From Oerskovia turbata (GTDB lineage: Bacteria > Actinomycetota > Actinomycetes > Actinomycetales > Cellulomonadaceae), in assembly GCF_000718325.1 (NCBI RefSeq), contig NZ_JOFV01000016.1:1-64000 (forward strand): DNA of 64,000 nt, in the 5' to 3' direction. Under the pieces are notes generated by a model, which ran no database searches, was not told where the DNA came from, and saw only the letters and a list, made by a program, of their open reading frames with translations. This document shows, in pieces, positions 1 through 11,518 of this stretch. How positions within the stretch are numbered: position 1 is the stretch's first letter; each line of letters opens with the position of its first letter. The position numbers and the translations under genes were made by a program.

Positions 1-6
1 GGACAC

Positions 7-69
7 GAGAGACCTCCGTTGGTCAGAGCCGGGTTCCTAGACAGCTCCCACTCGACACGGAGGTCTCTC
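7..69. repeat. 13-bp inverted repeat at window edge
   Basis: GAGAGACCTCCGT at 7-19 is repeated in perfect inverted orientation at 57-69, with 37 bases between the arms. It lies just past the stop codon of the PIG-L gene, so it could serve as a long-loop terminator. Perfect arms flanking a short spacer could equally be the remnant of a transposon end. I see no coding sequence in bases 1-100. Confidence 0.55.
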
Positions 70-100
70 TTCACGTCAACAACGATCCTGGTCAGTACAG

Positions 101-850
101 CTAGTCCTCCCAGCCCATCCTCAGCACCTCGAACGCCGTCGCATGCTCGACGCCCATGCGAGCGCCGTCCGCCCGGGACATGGTCGCGAGGAACTCCGCC
201 GGGTCGAAGTGCTCCCACCCGAGGCCGGCGATATAGGCGGCATGGGCTTTGAGCGAGGCCACGCCCGCGTCGAACGTCCCCGTCACGTCGACGCCGTGGG
301 CCGCGTCCGGGGAGCCGGCGACCCAGACCTGCCGCACTCCGCCCCACGGTTCCAGGCCCGCCCCGACCTGGTCGTGGAAGACCCAGCGGTTGCCCGCGTC
401 CCGCACGGCGTCGACGACGGCACGGCCTGTCGCGATGTGGTCGGCCTGGTTGAGCATCCCGCCCGGGAACGTCTCACGGTAGTTGCCCGTGATGACGACC
501 TCGGGGCGGTGACGCCGGATCGCCGCCGCGACGGCCGACCGCAGCGGCAGCCCGTACTCGAGCACGCCGTCGGGCAGGCCGAGGAACTCGACCTCGTCCA
601 CGCCCACGATCGCGGCCGACGCGACCTGCTCGGCCTCGCGCACGGCGCGCGCCTCGGCGGGCGCGAGGCCGTCGATCCCCGCCTCGCCGCTCGTGACCAT
701 GGCGTAGACCACGGTCTTGCCCTGCCCGGTCCAGCGCGCGACGGCCGCGGCCGCGCCGAACTCCATGTCGTCCGGGTGGGCCACGACCGCGAGCGCCCGG
801 GTCCAGTCCTCTGTCAGCGGGGTCAGGGGTGTCTGAGGTGGGAGGTCCAT
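101..850 (-). CDS. PIG-L (LmbE-like) family deacetylase
   Basis: This 249-residue protein belongs to the zinc-dependent PIG-L/LmbE family, whose members remove N-acetyl groups from GlcNAc-type substrates; MshB and Mca of mycothiol metabolism are relatives. The N-terminal metal motif AHPDDMEFG is present, as is a downstream His in NQADHIATG where the family places its second metal ligand. The length fits a single-domain member. I chose the ATG at 850 because a TACCGT hexamer sits seven bases before it, a leaderless arrangement; a GTG nine bases upstream is possible. Substrate cannot be told from sequence, and no mycothiol genes adjoin it. Confidence 0.85.
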   Translation of the reverse strand: MDLPPQTPLTPLTEDWTRALAVVAHPDDMEFGAAAAVARWTGQGKTVVYAMVTSGEAGIDGLAPAEARAVREAEQVASAAIVGVDEVEFLGLPDGVLEYGLPLRSAVAAAIRRHRPEVVITGNYRETFPGGMLNQADHIATGRAVVDAVRDAGNRWVFHDQVGAGLEPWGGVRQVWVAGSPDAAHGVDVTGTFDAGVASLKAHAAYIAGLGWEHFDPAEFLATMSRADGARMGVEHATAFEVLRMGWED

Positions 851-857
851 GCCTCCC

Positions 858-863
858 ACGGTA
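858..863 (-). promoter_or_regulatory. -10 element of PIG-L gene
   Basis: TACCGT seven bases before the ATG; predicts a leaderless transcript. Confidence 0.45.
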
Positions 864-889
864 TGCCCGGGCGCCCTCGCGTAGTGGGG

Positions 890-1333
890 TCAGCGGATCG
901 CCGCGACCGCCTCGACCTCGACGAGCTGGTCGTCGTACCCGAGCGCGGCGACGCCGAGCAGCGTGCTCGGCGGGTCGTGCGGGGCGAGCGTGTCTCGCAC
1001 GACCTCCCACGCGGCGACGAGGTCGTCCTGCGACGTCGAGGCGACGTACACGGTCGTCTTGACGAGGTCCGCGAAGGTCGCGCCCGCGTCCTCGAGCGAG
1101 ACCCGCAGGTTGGACATGGTCTGCGCGGCCTGGGCCCGCACGTCCCCGACGCCCACGGTCGCTCCGGCGGCGTCGAGCGGGCACGCGCCTGCGGCGTACA
1201 CGAGACGGGCGCCGGACGGGACGACAGTCGCGTAGGCGTACTCGGCGACGTCGGACAGGCGGGGGCTGCGCACGAGCCGTGCGACGGGGGTCGACGGCTC
1301 GGTGGTCGACGGTGCAGCGGGGGCAGAAGGCAC
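890..1333 (-). CDS. RidA (YjgF/YER057c/UK114) family protein
   Basis: The 147-residue product matches RidA-type enamine/imine deaminases, small trimeric proteins that hydrolyse reactive intermediates of PLP enzymes. Visible family features are the YAAGACPLDAAG segment, QAAQTMSNLRVSLEDAGA and the VKTTVYVAS strand. The C-terminal Arg/Glu motif of canonical RidA is not obvious, so this may be one of the other Rid subfamilies. The GTG start is supported by GAGGAG five to six bases upstream. The gene is divergent from the truncated hydrolase and reads toward the PIG-L gene 40 bp away. Confidence 0.82.
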   Translation of the reverse strand: MPSAPAAPSTTEPSTPVARLVRSPRLSDVAEYAYATVVPSGARLVYAAGACPLDAAGATVGVGDVRAQAAQTMSNLRVSLEDAGATFADLVKTTVYVASTSQDDLVAAWEVVRDTLAPHDPPSTLLGVAALGYDDQLVEVEAVAAIR

Positions 1334-1424
1334 GGGTTCTCCTCGGGGTCGATGGGGTGTTCCTCGATCCTCCGTCATCCGGGCGCGGGGATCCAGGCAT
1401 TTCGGGCTCGGCGTCGGCCCGGGG

Positions 1425-2159
1425 GTGCGCGATGGCGTGGCTCGCACGACGTCGAACGGTTCTCCGGTCACGCACCACACCACGGCGACCCTCCACGACG
1501 GGAGCACCATCCCCGTCGAGGTCACGGGGACGGGCCCTGCCGTCGTGCTCCCGGCCAACCCGGTCCCGGCCACGGGGCCGCAGGCCGACGAGCTCCGGGC
1601 GTGGGGCCTCGACCCCGCGCTCGGCCGCACCTTGGTCGACGCCCTCTCCCCCACGTTCTGCGTGGTCGCGTCCGACGACGAGGGGCACCGCATGGCTCAC
1701 CCGGCCCCGGACACGCTGACCCCGGAGAACGTCGCGGCCGACCTGCGCGCGATCGCCGACGCCGCAGGCGCCGAGACCTTCGCGTACTACGGGTACTCGT
1801 GGCTCGCGCTGAGCGGCCTGCAGCTCGCGCTGCGCACGACGCGCCTGAGCGCGCTCGTCATGGGTGGCTTCCCTCCGCGGGGCGGGCCGTACGCGGGGAT
1901 GCTCGCGGTCACGCGCGCGACGCACGCCAGGACGTCCGAGGCCCCGGCCGAGCCCACGGACGGCCCGACGGCGCAGCGCGAGGCGAGCGACGTCGTCGGG
2001 CAGGAGGAGCGCGCGCAGGCGACGGGCGGCGCTGACCGCGGTGCCCTGCCCGCGCCTCGCGTCCGCGCTCGCCGAGAAAGGAGCTGTGGCCCCTGGATCG
2101 GGCGATCCAGGGGCCACAGCTCACGTCTCGAGGTCGGGCGACCGGTCAGTAGACCGTGA
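1425..2159 (+). pseudogene. alpha/beta hydrolase, 3'-truncated
   Basis: The first 160 or so codons read as an alpha/beta hydrolase: strand segments around PAVVLPANPVP, then YYGYSWLALSG as nucleophile elbow (Ser in GYSWL, lacking the usual second Gly), then LSALVMGGFPP. After about base 1930 the frame becomes an Ala/Glu/Arg-rich tail with no lid, catalytic acid or His. It then runs through the 20-bp hairpin at 2081-2122 and into the end of the convergent pflA. Other + frames do not continue the family. I infer a 3' deletion next to the terminator. The start is uncertain: GTG at 1425 or 1437. Confidence 0.55.
2081..2122. terminator. strong bidirectional hairpin after pflA
   Basis: A perfect 20-bp stem (arms 2081-2100 and 2103-2122) lies 24 bases past the pflA stop. 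No U-tract follows, which is usual for GC-rich actinobacteria. Confidence 0.8.
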
Positions 2160-3156
2160 GGCCCTTCGCCCGGAACTGGTCGCGCACGCGCTCGACCAGC
2201 TCGACGTCGGGTGCGGGGGTGTCAGTGAGCTCGTACTCGCGCCCGAGCGTCTCCCACTTGTCCCGGCCCATCTGGTGGAAGGGCAGGACCTCGACGCGCG
2301 TGACCGTACCGGGCCGGATCTCGTTGAGCGAGGCCGCGTAGTCCGCGACGACGTCGACGTGCTCGGCCTGGTCGGTCAGGCCCGGGACCAGCACGTACCG
2401 GATCCAGACCTCGACCGGGCGCTCGGCCGTGACGCCGCCGGGCAGGCCGGACTCGGCCAGGCGCCGACCGAACGTCAGGGTCGGCTCGAGAGCGCGGCCC
2501 GTGACCTTCTCGTACGTCGCGGGGTCGCCCGACTTGACGTCGAGGAGCACCAGGTCGGTGTCCGCGAGCATCTCGTCGCTCAGGTTCGCCCCGAGGAAGC
2601 CCGAGGTGTCGAGCGTGGTGTGCACGCCCATCTCCTTGGCTCCCGCCAGGATGCGCGCGGCGAACGCGGGCTGCATGAGCACCTCGCCACCCGAGAGGGT
2701 CAGCCCGCCCTTGGTGGCACGGAAGACCGGCAGGTACCGCTTGACCCGGGCGAGGAGCTCGTCGGCCGTGACCGGCTCCCCGTCCTTCATCTGCAGGGTG
2801 TCGGGGTTGTGGCAGTACAGGCACCGCAGGGGGCACCCGTTGAGGAACACCGTCAGGCGCGTGCCCGGGCCGTCCACCGCAGTCACGAGCTCCCACGAGT
2901 GGACGGAGCCCAGCTCGCCCGAGCGCATCATCGCGAGCTTGTCGTGCCGGTCGAGGTCCTCTGCCGTCGAGAGGCCCGAGACACCGGCCCCCGTCCGGCG
3001 GCGGGGGGCCTCCGGTGCGTCCAGGTCGCTGTCGTGACCCAGGCCGTCACCGGAGGTCCGCCACGGCAGCGGAGCCGAGGCGACCCCGTCGACCCCGTAG
3101 CGGGCCGCGGCACGCGCGGGCACCTGGCCTGCTGCGGGCGTCGAGAGAGTCGTCAT
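2146..3156 (-). CDS. pflA: pyruvate formate-lyase activating enzyme
   Basis: This radical-SAM enzyme uses a [4Fe-4S] cluster and S-adenosylmethionine to install the glycyl radical on PflB. The CxxxCxxC cluster motif is Cys108, Cys112 and Cys115 in NGCPLRCLYCHNP. TLSGGEVLMQ and LLDVKSGDP follow as in the family. The 336-residue frame carries about 79 extra N-terminal residues compared with E. coli PflA, and these are Ala/Arg-rich. I kept the long start because it lies 21 bases after the pflB stop and has GGCGGAA upstream, whereas the internal ATG pair near codon 76 has no Shine-Dalgarno. It is co-transcribed with pflB. Confidence 0.93.
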   Translation of the reverse strand: MTTLSTPAAGQVPARAAARYGVDGVASAPLPWRTSGDGLGHDSDLDAPEAPRRRTGAGVSGLSTAEDLDRHDKLAMMRSGELGSVHSWELVTAVDGPGTRLTVFLNGCPLRCLYCHNPDTLQMKDGEPVTADELLARVKRYLPVFRATKGGLTLSGGEVLMQPAFAARILAGAKEMGVHTTLDTSGFLGANLSDEMLADTDLVLLDVKSGDPATYEKVTGRALEPTLTFGRRLAESGLPGGVTAERPVEVWIRYVLVPGLTDQAEHVDVVADYAASLNEIRPGTVTRVEVLPFHQMGRDKWETLGREYELTDTPAPDVELVERVRDQFRAKGLTVY

Positions 3157-3177
3157 GATGGTTCCGCCGTTCTGCGC

Positions 3178-5460
3178 TCAGAGAGCGCCGTGGAAGGTCC
3201 GCGAGAGGACGTCGAGCTGCTGCTCGCGGGTGAGCCGCACGAAGTTCACGGCGTACCCGGAGACGCGGATGGTGAGCTGCGGGTAGTTCTCGGGGTGCTC
3301 CATGGCGTCCTCGAGGGTCTCCTTCACCAGCACGTTGACGTTCATGTGGTAGCCGTCGCCACCGACCGACGCGTCGAGCAGACCGGCAAGGTTCGCGACC
3401 TGCTCGTCCCGGGTGCGGCCCAGGCCGCTCGGGACGACCGTGTTGGTCAGCGAGATGCCGTCCTGCGCCTCGTTGTACGGCAGCTTCGCGACCGACAGGG
3501 CCGAGGCGAGCATGCCGTGCGTGTCGCGCCCGTTCATCGGGTTGGCACCCGGCGAGAAGGGCTCGCCCGCACGGCGGCCGTCGGGCGTGTTGCCCGTGGC
3601 CTTGCCGTAGACGACGTTCGACGTGATCGTCAGGACGGACTGCGTCGGCAGGGCGTCGCGGTACATCTTGTGCGAGCGGATCTTCGCCATGAACGACTCG
3701 ACGAGCTCGACCGCGATCGAGTCGACGCGGTCGTCGTCGTTGCCGAACGCGGGGTAGTCGCCCTCGGTCTGGTAGTCGACCACGATGCCGCGCTCGTCGA
3801 ACACGGGCGTGACCTTGGCGTACCTGATGGCCGACAGGGAGTCCGCCGCGACCGCGAGACCCGCGATACCGCAGGCCATGGTCCGCAGGACCTCCTTGTC
3901 GTGGAGGGCCATCTCGAGACGCTCGTACGCGTACTTGTCGTGCGACCAGTGGATGCAGTTGAGCGCCTCGACATAGGTCTCGGCGAGCCAGTCCATGGTC
4001 TTGTCGAAGCGGGCGCGGACGTCGTCGTAGTCGAGGGGCTGACCCTCGGCCACGGGGGCGACGACCGGGGAGACCTGCTTGCCCGTGACCTCGTCCTTGC
4101 CGCCGTTGATGGCGTACAGGAGGGTCTTGGCGAGGTTCACGCGGGCACCGAAGAACTGCATCTGCTTGCCGACCGCCATGGGCGAGACGCAGCACGCGAT
4201 CGCGGCGTCGTCACCCCAGGCAGGACGGATCTGCTCGTCCGACTCGTACTGGACGGCCGAGGTGTCGATCGAGACCTTGGCGCAGAAGTCCTTGAACCCC
4301 TGCGGCAGGCGCGGGCTCCAGAAGACCGTCATGTTGGGCTCGGGGGCCGGGCCCAGGTTGTACAACGTCTGCAGGAAGCGGAACGAGTTCTTCGTGACGA
4401 GCGGACGACCGTCGTCGCCCATGCCACCGATCGTCTCGGTGACCCACGTCGGGTCGCCCGAGAAGAGGGAGTCGTACTCCGGGGTGCGCAGGAAGCGCAC
4501 GATCCGCAGCTTGATGACGAAGTCGTCGATGATCTCCTGCGCCTGCTCCTCGGTGATCACACCGTTCGCCAGGTCGCGCTCGAGGTACACGTCGAGGAAC
4601 GTCGAGGTGCGGCCCAGCGACATCGCGGCGCCGTTCTGCTCCTTGACCGCGGCGAGGTAGCCGAAGTACAGCCACTGGACGGCCTCGCGGGCGTTGGTGG
4701 CCGGGCCCGAGATGTCGTAGCCGTAGGAGGCCGCCATCGCCTTGAGCTCGCCGAGCGCACGGATCTGCTCCGCGTGCTCCTCGCGCTCGCGCACGATCTT
4801 CTCGCTGAACGGCTGGGTGTCGAGGTCGAGCTTGTCGAGCTTCTTGGCGGCGACGAGCTGGTCGACACCGTAGAGCGCGACACGGCGGTAGTCGCCGATG
4901 ATGCGGCCGCGGCCGTAGGCGTCGGGCAGGCCCGTGATGATGTGCGAGCTGCGCGCGGCGCGGACGTTCGGCGGGTAGATGTCGAAGACGCCCTGGTTGT
5001 GGGTCTTGCGGTACTCGCTGAAGACCTTCTTGAGCTCCTGGTCGACCGGGTAGCCGTAGGTCTCGAGCGCGCCCTCGACCATTCGCCATCCGCCGTTCGG
5101 CATGATCGCGCGCTTGAGCGGGGCGTCGGTCTGGAGGCCGACGATGACCTCGGAGTCCTTGTCGATGTACCCGGGTGCGTGCGCCGTGATGCCGGCGGGC
5201 GTGTGCGGGTCGACGTCGTAGATGCCCTTCTCGCGCTCGGCGGGGAACATCTCGGAGAGCTTGGCCCAGATGCCGGTCGTGCGCTCCGTCGCTCCGGCGA
5301 GGAAGGAGTCGTCACCCTCGTACGGGGTGTAGTTGCGCTGGATGAAGTCGCGCACGTCGACCGTGTCCTGCCAGGGACCTGCGGTGAAGCCGGCCCATGC
5401 GGGGACGGTCGCGTCGTCCTGGCCGCCAGTGGTGCTGCGAGCCTCGGAAATGCTGGTCAT
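3178..5460 (-). CDS. pflB: formate acetyltransferase (pyruvate formate-lyase)
   Basis: PflB converts pyruvate and CoA to acetyl-CoA and formate during anaerobic growth, using a glycyl radical. At 760 residues it has the E. coli length. The catalytic cysteine pair is Cys423-Cys424 (IACCVSP) and the radical glycine is Gly735 (RVSGYAV). The ATG at 5460 is preceded by GAGGAGAG at good spacing. It is the first gene of the pflBA operon. A 228-base leader is predicted, with a CRP-type palindrome just upstream of the predicted promoter. Its presence implies fermentative capacity. Confidence 0.97.
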   Translation of the reverse strand: MTSISEARSTTGGQDDATVPAWAGFTAGPWQDTVDVRDFIQRNYTPYEGDDSFLAGATERTTGIWAKLSEMFPAEREKGIYDVDPHTPAGITAHAPGYIDKDSEVIVGLQTDAPLKRAIMPNGGWRMVEGALETYGYPVDQELKKVFSEYRKTHNQGVFDIYPPNVRAARSSHIITGLPDAYGRGRIIGDYRRVALYGVDQLVAAKKLDKLDLDTQPFSEKIVREREEHAEQIRALGELKAMAASYGYDISGPATNAREAVQWLYFGYLAAVKEQNGAAMSLGRTSTFLDVYLERDLANGVITEEQAQEIIDDFVIKLRIVRFLRTPEYDSLFSGDPTWVTETIGGMGDDGRPLVTKNSFRFLQTLYNLGPAPEPNMTVFWSPRLPQGFKDFCAKVSIDTSAVQYESDEQIRPAWGDDAAIACCVSPMAVGKQMQFFGARVNLAKTLLYAINGGKDEVTGKQVSPVVAPVAEGQPLDYDDVRARFDKTMDWLAETYVEALNCIHWSHDKYAYERLEMALHDKEVLRTMACGIAGLAVAADSLSAIRYAKVTPVFDERGIVVDYQTEGDYPAFGNDDDRVDSIAVELVESFMAKIRSHKMYRDALPTQSVLTITSNVVYGKATGNTPDGRRAGEPFSPGANPMNGRDTHGMLASALSVAKLPYNEAQDGISLTNTVVPSGLGRTRDEQVANLAGLLDASVGGDGYHMNVNVLVKETLEDAMEHPENYPQLTIRVSGYAVNFVRLTREQQLDVLSRTFHGAL

Positions 5461-5694
5461 ATCACTCTCCTCGACGTCCACGCCGCGCTGCCTGCGCGGC
5501 GGGGGTAAAGACCTTGGTCGACGCGGGAAATCCGTGCCGTCCTGCCGTTCTCCTTCGCCCTTTCAGGCTACGACCTGCAGAGGGTGTCGGCGTGGCAAAG
5601 ACGCTGTCACCTGGCTCACAGGCCGTGGCTCCAAAAGGAGGATCGACGTCGGACGAACGGCGGAATTCCAACCCTTCTACGACCTTCAACATGC

Positions 5695-5700
5695 ATCTAA
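5695..5700 (-). promoter_or_regulatory. candidate -10 of pflB
   Basis: TTAGAT on the minus strand, inside a relatively AT-rich stretch. It places the CRP-type palindrome centre at about -38, close to class II activation geometry. Confidence 0.35.
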
Positions 5701-5717
5701 GCGACTTCATTCCACCT

Positions 5718-5733
5718 TGTGACGGTCTTCACA
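5718..5733. promoter_or_regulatory. CRP/FNR-family operator upstream of pflB
   Basis: TGTGACGGTCTTCACA is a perfect TGTGA-N6-TCACA palindrome, the consensus recognised by CRP and actinobacterial CRP-family proteins such as GlxR. It lies 258 bp before the pflB start codon. Confidence 0.75.
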
Positions 5734-5768
5734 TGACCTTTTCGTGGGAGTCTTTAGACCCGGCACTC

Positions 5769-5806
5769 GGGACCAAGGTCCCTTGCGGATCGTCGCTCGA
5801 TCCGCA
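5769..5806. repeat. two adjacent hairpins
   Basis: GGGACC-AA-GGTCCC (5769-5782) is followed at once by a stem with arms TGCGGATCG and CGATCCGCA (5784-5806). They may terminate or insulate transcription between the divergent pflB and GCS2 genes. Confidence 0.6.
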
Positions 5807-5817
5807 GTACACATCGA

Positions 5818-5870
5818 GATGCCGCCCGCCACCACCCGGAACTGGGTCCGGGCCGGCGACGAGCGGCATC
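5818..5870. other. nested three-stem inverted repeat
   Basis: GATGCCGC (5818-5825) pairs with GCGGCATC (5863-5870). Inside, CGCC (5827-5830) pairs with GGCG (5855-5858), and CCCGGA (5835-5840) with TCCGGG (5847-5852). The stems are co-linear and could fold as one interrupted hairpin on either strand. Function is unknown. Confidence 0.55.
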
Positions 5871-6048
5871 CTCAGGCGAGCTGTCCGACACGCCTCGACG
5901 CCCCTATGCACGAGGCGGCCACGTCACCGCGCACCCCGGTCGCCCGGGCCACGCTCCGCCGTCGGGCTCCCCGCGCGCGCGGGCGCAGGCCGCACACCGG
6001 ACGCCCCCCTGCGTGCGAAGCGCACCCCGGGCGTGTGAGACTGCCTCG

Positions 6049-7191
6049 ATGCGAACCATGGGAGTCGAGGAGGAGTTCCTCCTCGTCGGGCCCGACGGCA
6101 TCCCCACCGCCGTCGCGACCGAGGTCATCGAGTCGTCCGGCACCACCGAGGCCACCGAGGGAGGGCTCGGGGCGTCGGGCGGCTCACGCCCCGACCGGCC
6201 CGACGACGCACCCGGCGGCGACCTCGAGCTCGAGCTCATGGAGGAGCAGCTCGAGACCGGCACCCGTCCGTGCGCAGACCTGACCGACCTCGCCCAGGAG
6301 ATCCGCGACGGGCGCACCCGGGCCGGCGCGGCCGCCGAGCAGCGCGGCGCACGCATCGTGGCGCTCGGCACCTCGCCCGTGCCCGTGTCCCCCACGACCG
6401 TGGGAAAGCTCCGCTACCTCGAGGCCCGCGCCGCGTTCGGGCTCACGGCGCGCGAACAGCTCACCGGAGGATGCCACGTGCATGTCGCGGTCTCCTCCGA
6501 CGCCGAGGGCGTCGCGGTCCTCGACAGGATCGGCCCCTGGCTCGCCCCGCTCCTCGCGCTGAGCGCCAACTCGCCGTACTGGCAGGGCGAGGACAGCGGC
6601 TACGCGAGCTTCCGCTCCCAGGTGTGGTCGCGGTGGCCGACGGCGGGCCCCGCCCCGTCGTTCGGCACGCCCGAGGCGTACCGCGCCACGGTCGACGCCC
6701 TGGTCGCCACGGGCACGATCCTCGACACAGCGATGATCTACTTCGACGCCCGGCTGTCCGCGTCGTACCCGACCGTCGAGATCCGCGTCGCCGACGTGTG
6801 CCTCGACGCCGACACCGCGACCCTCCTCGCCGCCCTGGCCCGCGGGCTCGTCGAGACCGCCGCACGCGAGGCCGCGGCGGGCGCCGCCGCACCCATGCTC
6901 CACCCCGAGCTCCTGCGCACCGCGTCCTGGAGGGCCGGGCGCTCCGGGATCTCGGGCGACCTCGTCTCGCCGCTCACCTGGAAGCCCGCGACCGCGCACG
7001 ACGTCGTCGGCCAGCTCGTCGCGCACGTGCGCGAGGCGCTCGTCGACGCGGGCGACCTCGACGCCGTGACCGAGCTGCTGGGCCGGCTGTGGTCGACCGG
7101 CGGCGGCGCGGGACGCCAGCGGACGTGGTTCGCAGGCTCGGGCGACCTGCGCGCCGTGATCGAGCGAGCGGCAGAGGCGACGCTGGCCTGA
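6049..7191 (+). CDS. GCS2-family carboxylate-amine ligase (YbdK-like)
   Basis: The 380-residue protein belongs to the glutamate-cysteine ligase type 2 family. It opens with MGVEEEFLLV and has the ELMEEQLET segment, the GGCHVHVAV core motif and EIRVADVCLDAD near the C-terminal third, all family hallmarks. Family members join glutamate to an amine with ATP; YbdK itself is only a weak gamma-glutamylcysteine ligase, so the physiological substrate is open. About 30 Gly/Pro/Asp-rich residues are inserted after residue 24. The ATG at 6049 has GAGACT six bases before it, a weak leaderless-type -10; the ATG at 6058 is an alternative. Confidence 0.88.
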   Translation: MRTMGVEEEFLLVGPDGIPTAVATEVIESSGTTEATEGGLGASGGSRPDRPDDAPGGDLELELMEEQLETGTRPCADLTDLAQEIRDGRTRAGAAAEQRGARIVALGTSPVPVSPTTVGKLRYLEARAAFGLTAREQLTGGCHVHVAVSSDAEGVAVLDRIGPWLAPLLALSANSPYWQGEDSGYASFRSQVWSRWPTAGPAPSFGTPEAYRATVDALVATGTILDTAMIYFDARLSASYPTVEIRVADVCLDADTATLLAALARGLVETAAREAAAGAAAPMLHPELLRTASWRAGRSGISGDLVSPLTWKPATAHDVVGQLVAHVREALVDAGDLDAVTELLGRLWSTGGGAGRQRTWFAGSGDLRAVIERAAEATLA

Positions 7192-7215
7192 GGCCCGGGC
7201 GCACGGTCGTACGCC

Positions 7216-7232
7216 TCCCCGACCAGCGGGGA
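7216..7232. terminator. short hairpin between convergent genes
   Basis: TCCCC-N7-GGGGA lies between the GCS2 stop and the dxs stop. It is only 5 bp long, so a weak call. Confidence 0.35.
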
Positions 7233-9143
7233 TCAGAGCAGCGCGAGCGCCGTCAACGCGTCGCGAGTCACGTCCTGCGCCGTGAGGCGGTGTGTGGCCT
7301 TGATCTGATCGATCGACATGTGGTCGAGGAAGACCGTCGGCAGACCCAGGGGGACGACCGGGACCGTGACCCCGGCCTCGACCGCACGCTGCCCCAGGAG
7401 CGAGCCCACGCCGCCGTCTGCCAGGCCGTCCTCGATCGTGACCACGAGGTCGTGCTCGCCCGCGAGCTTCACGAGCGCAGACGGCATGGGCAGGACCCAG
7501 GTGGGCGAGACGACCGTGACGTCGAGCCCGTGGGACGCCAGCGCCTCACCGGCCGCCATCGCGGTGCCCGTCATGGACCCGACACCGACCAGGAGCAGCC
7601 TGCGGGTCGGCGCGGTCGAGGTCGTGGCGGTCTTCCTGGCCGGGACGGCGTCGTGACGTGCGACGACGTCGACACCGTCGAGCGTCTCGATCGCGGGGAT
7701 CGGCTCGACGACCGCCCCCTTGGGGTAACGCACCACCGACGGCGCGTCGTCGATGTCGACCGCGTGGCGCAGGGCGTCGCGCAGCGTCGGCTCGTCGCGC
7801 GGCGCGGCCAGGTGCAGGCCCGGCACGATGCGCAGCATGGCCATGTCCCACATGCCGTTGTGGCTCGCTCCGTCCTCACCCGTGATGCCCGCACGGTCGA
7901 GCACGAACGTGACGCCCGCCCTGTGCAGCGCGACGTCCATGAGGACCTGGTCGAACGCGCGGTTGAGGAAGGTCGCGTAGACCGCGACGACCGGGTGCAG
8001 GCCCGCGAAGGCCATGCCCGCGGCCGAGGTCGCGGCGTGCTGCTCGGCGATGCCGACGTCGAACGTGCGCTCGGGGAACGCCTCGGCGAACGGCGCGAGC
8101 CCCACGGGGTGCAGCATGGCCGCGGTGATCGCGACGACGTCGGGGCGGCGTCGGCCGATCCTGACGATCTCGTCGGCGAAGACCGAGGTCCAGCCGAAGC
8201 GCGAGGGCGCGACGGGCAGGCCCGTCTCGGGGTGGATCTGGCCCACCGCGTGGAAGCGGTCGGCGACGTCCTGCTCGGCCGGGGTGTACCCGCGGCCCTT
8301 CTCGGTGATGACGTGCACGATCACGGGCGCACCGTAGGCGCGGGCCCGCACGAACGCGTGCTCGAGGGCCTCGATGTCGTGGCCGTCGACCGGGCCGATG
8401 TACTTGATGCCCAGGTCCTCGAACATGCCCTGGGGCGCGACGACGTCCTTGAGGCCTTTCTTGAGACCGTGCAGCCACTCGTACGCGAAGCGTCCCGGGG
8501 CGCCCGAGCGCGAGAGCGTGCGCTTGCCCCAGTCGAGGAAGTTCTCGTAACCACGCGTGGTGCGCAGGGTCGACAGGTGGTGCGCCATGCCGCCGACTGT
8601 CGGCGAGTAGGAGCGGCCGTTGTCGTTGACGACGATGACCAGGCGGCGGTCCTGGCTCTCGGCGATGTTGTTCAGCGCCTCCCAGGCCATGCCGCCCGTG
8701 AGCGCGCCGTCGCCGATGACCGAGACGACGTGCCGGTCCCGCAGGCCGCGCACCACGTTGGCCTTGGCGATCCCGTCGCCCCAGCTCAGCGCGGTCGACG
8801 CGTGCGAGTTCTCGACGATGTCGTGGGGCGACTCGGCGCGGCTCGGGTACCCGGACATGCCGTCGCGCTTGCGCAGCGCGGAGAAGTCCTGGCGGCCCGT
8901 GAGCAGCTTGTGCACGTACGACTGGTGACCCGTGTCGAACACGAACGAGTCCTTGGGCGAGTCGAAGACGCGGTGCATCGCGAGGGTCAGCTCGACGACG
9001 CCGAGGTTCGGCCCGAGGTGCCCGCCCGTGCGGGAGACGGCGGAGACGAGGAACTCGCGGATCTCCGCGGCGAGGGTCTCCACCTGCTGGGGGGTCAGCC
9101 GCCGGAGGTCCTCCGGGGACATGATGCTGCTCAACAGGGTCAT
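7233..9143 (-). CDS. dxs: 1-deoxy-D-xylulose-5-phosphate synthase
   Basis: Dxs condenses pyruvate and glyceraldehyde 3-phosphate, with thiamine diphosphate, in the first step of the MEP isoprenoid pathway. The 636-residue protein has [21 protein letters not shown], the ThDP/Mg motif [16 protein letters not shown], the transketolase-type [10 protein letters not shown] and the C-terminal transketolase domain. Start is ATG 9143, or the adjacent GTG at 9146, with GGAGCGG upstream. A TAGAGT -10 at 9182-9187 would give a leader of about 35 bases. The order relative to the methyltransferase, kimA and ceoBC genes resembles Rv2682c-Rv2692 of M. tuberculosis. Confidence 0.97.
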   Translation of the reverse strand: MTLLSSIMSPEDLRRLTPQQVETLAAEIREFLVSAVSRTGGHLGPNLGVVELTLAMHRVFDSPKDSFVFDTGHQSYVHKLLTGRQDFSALRKRDGMSGYPSRAESPHDIVENSHASTALSWGDGIAKANVVRGLRDRHVVSVIGDGALTGGMAWEALNNIAESQDRRLVIVVNDNGRSYSPTVGGMAHHLSTLRTTRGYENFLDWGKRTLSRSGAPGRFAYEWLHGLKKGLKDVVAPQGMFEDLGIKYIGPVDGHDIEALEHAFVRARAYGAPVIVHVITEKGRGYTPAEQDVADRFHAVGQIHPETGLPVAPSRFGWTSVFADEIVRIGRRRPDVVAITAAMLHPVGLAPFAEAFPERTFDVGIAEQHAATSAAGMAFAGLHPVVAVYATFLNRAFDQVLMDVALHRAGVTFVLDRAGITGEDGASHNGMWDMAMLRIVPGLHLAAPRDEPTLRDALRHAVDIDDAPSVVRYPKGAVVEPIPAIETLDGVDVVARHDAVPARKTATTSTAPTRRLLLVGVGSMTGTAMAAGEALASHGLDVTVVSPTWVLPMPSALVKLAGEHDLVVTIEDGLADGGVGSLLGQRAVEAGVTVPVVPLGLPTVFLDHMSIDQIKATHRLTAQDVTRDALTALALL

Positions 9144-9181
9144 CACCGCTCCGTTCCGCCTGCCATTCGACTAGCCCGACA

Positions 9182-9187
9182 ACTCTA
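9182..9187 (-). promoter_or_regulatory. candidate -10 of dxs
   Basis: TAGAGT on the minus strand, with a short leader containing a Shine-Dalgarno. Confidence 0.35.
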
Positions 9188-9283
9188 GGCCGTCAGGGAG
9201 GGTGCTCGCGCCCTCAAAGGACTGGTCACGACGTCTGCACGTGCTGGTCACCCCATCCCCCCTCCCCCTCTGGCATCCCTCCG

Positions 9284-11466
<2,183 letters not shown>

Positions 11467-11506
11467 CGATCGGCCGAGCAGGGGTGACCGGTCGCCACCT
11501 GCCCGC

Positions 11507-11512
11507 TAGGGT
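11507..11512 (+). promoter_or_regulatory. -10 element of the phosphotransferase gene
   Basis: TAGGGT six bases before GTG 11519; leaderless type. Confidence 0.55.
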
Positions 11513-11518
11513 TCCTCC

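Larger units (their letters stand above)
5461..6048. other. 588-bp divergent intergenic region, no gene
   Basis: No convincing coding sequence is present. The part next to pflB (5640-5760) is clearly less GC-rich than the rest and holds a candidate promoter and CRP-type site. The part next to the GCS2 gene (5769-5870) holds three consecutive inverted repeats. Confidence 0.75.

Noticed and set aside
1930..2080. Possible sequencing frameshift restoring the hydrolase C-terminus.
   Set aside because: I checked the other plus frames and none continues the hydrolase family, so truncation is more likely than a single-base error.
1864..5508. A 1214-codon open frame on the plus strand opposite pflA and pflB.
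   Set aside because: It is antisense to two clear genes with correct motifs and starts; its translation is low-complexity and matches nothing.
5462..5710. Small minus-strand open frame of 82 codons upstream of pflB.
   Set aside because: It overlaps the pflB ribosome site and candidate promoter, has no family signature and no ribosome site of its own.
6270..9188. A 972-codon open frame opposite dxs and overlapping the GCS2 gene.
   Set aside because: Antisense to dxs and out of frame with the GCS2 gene; low-complexity Arg/Asp-rich translation.
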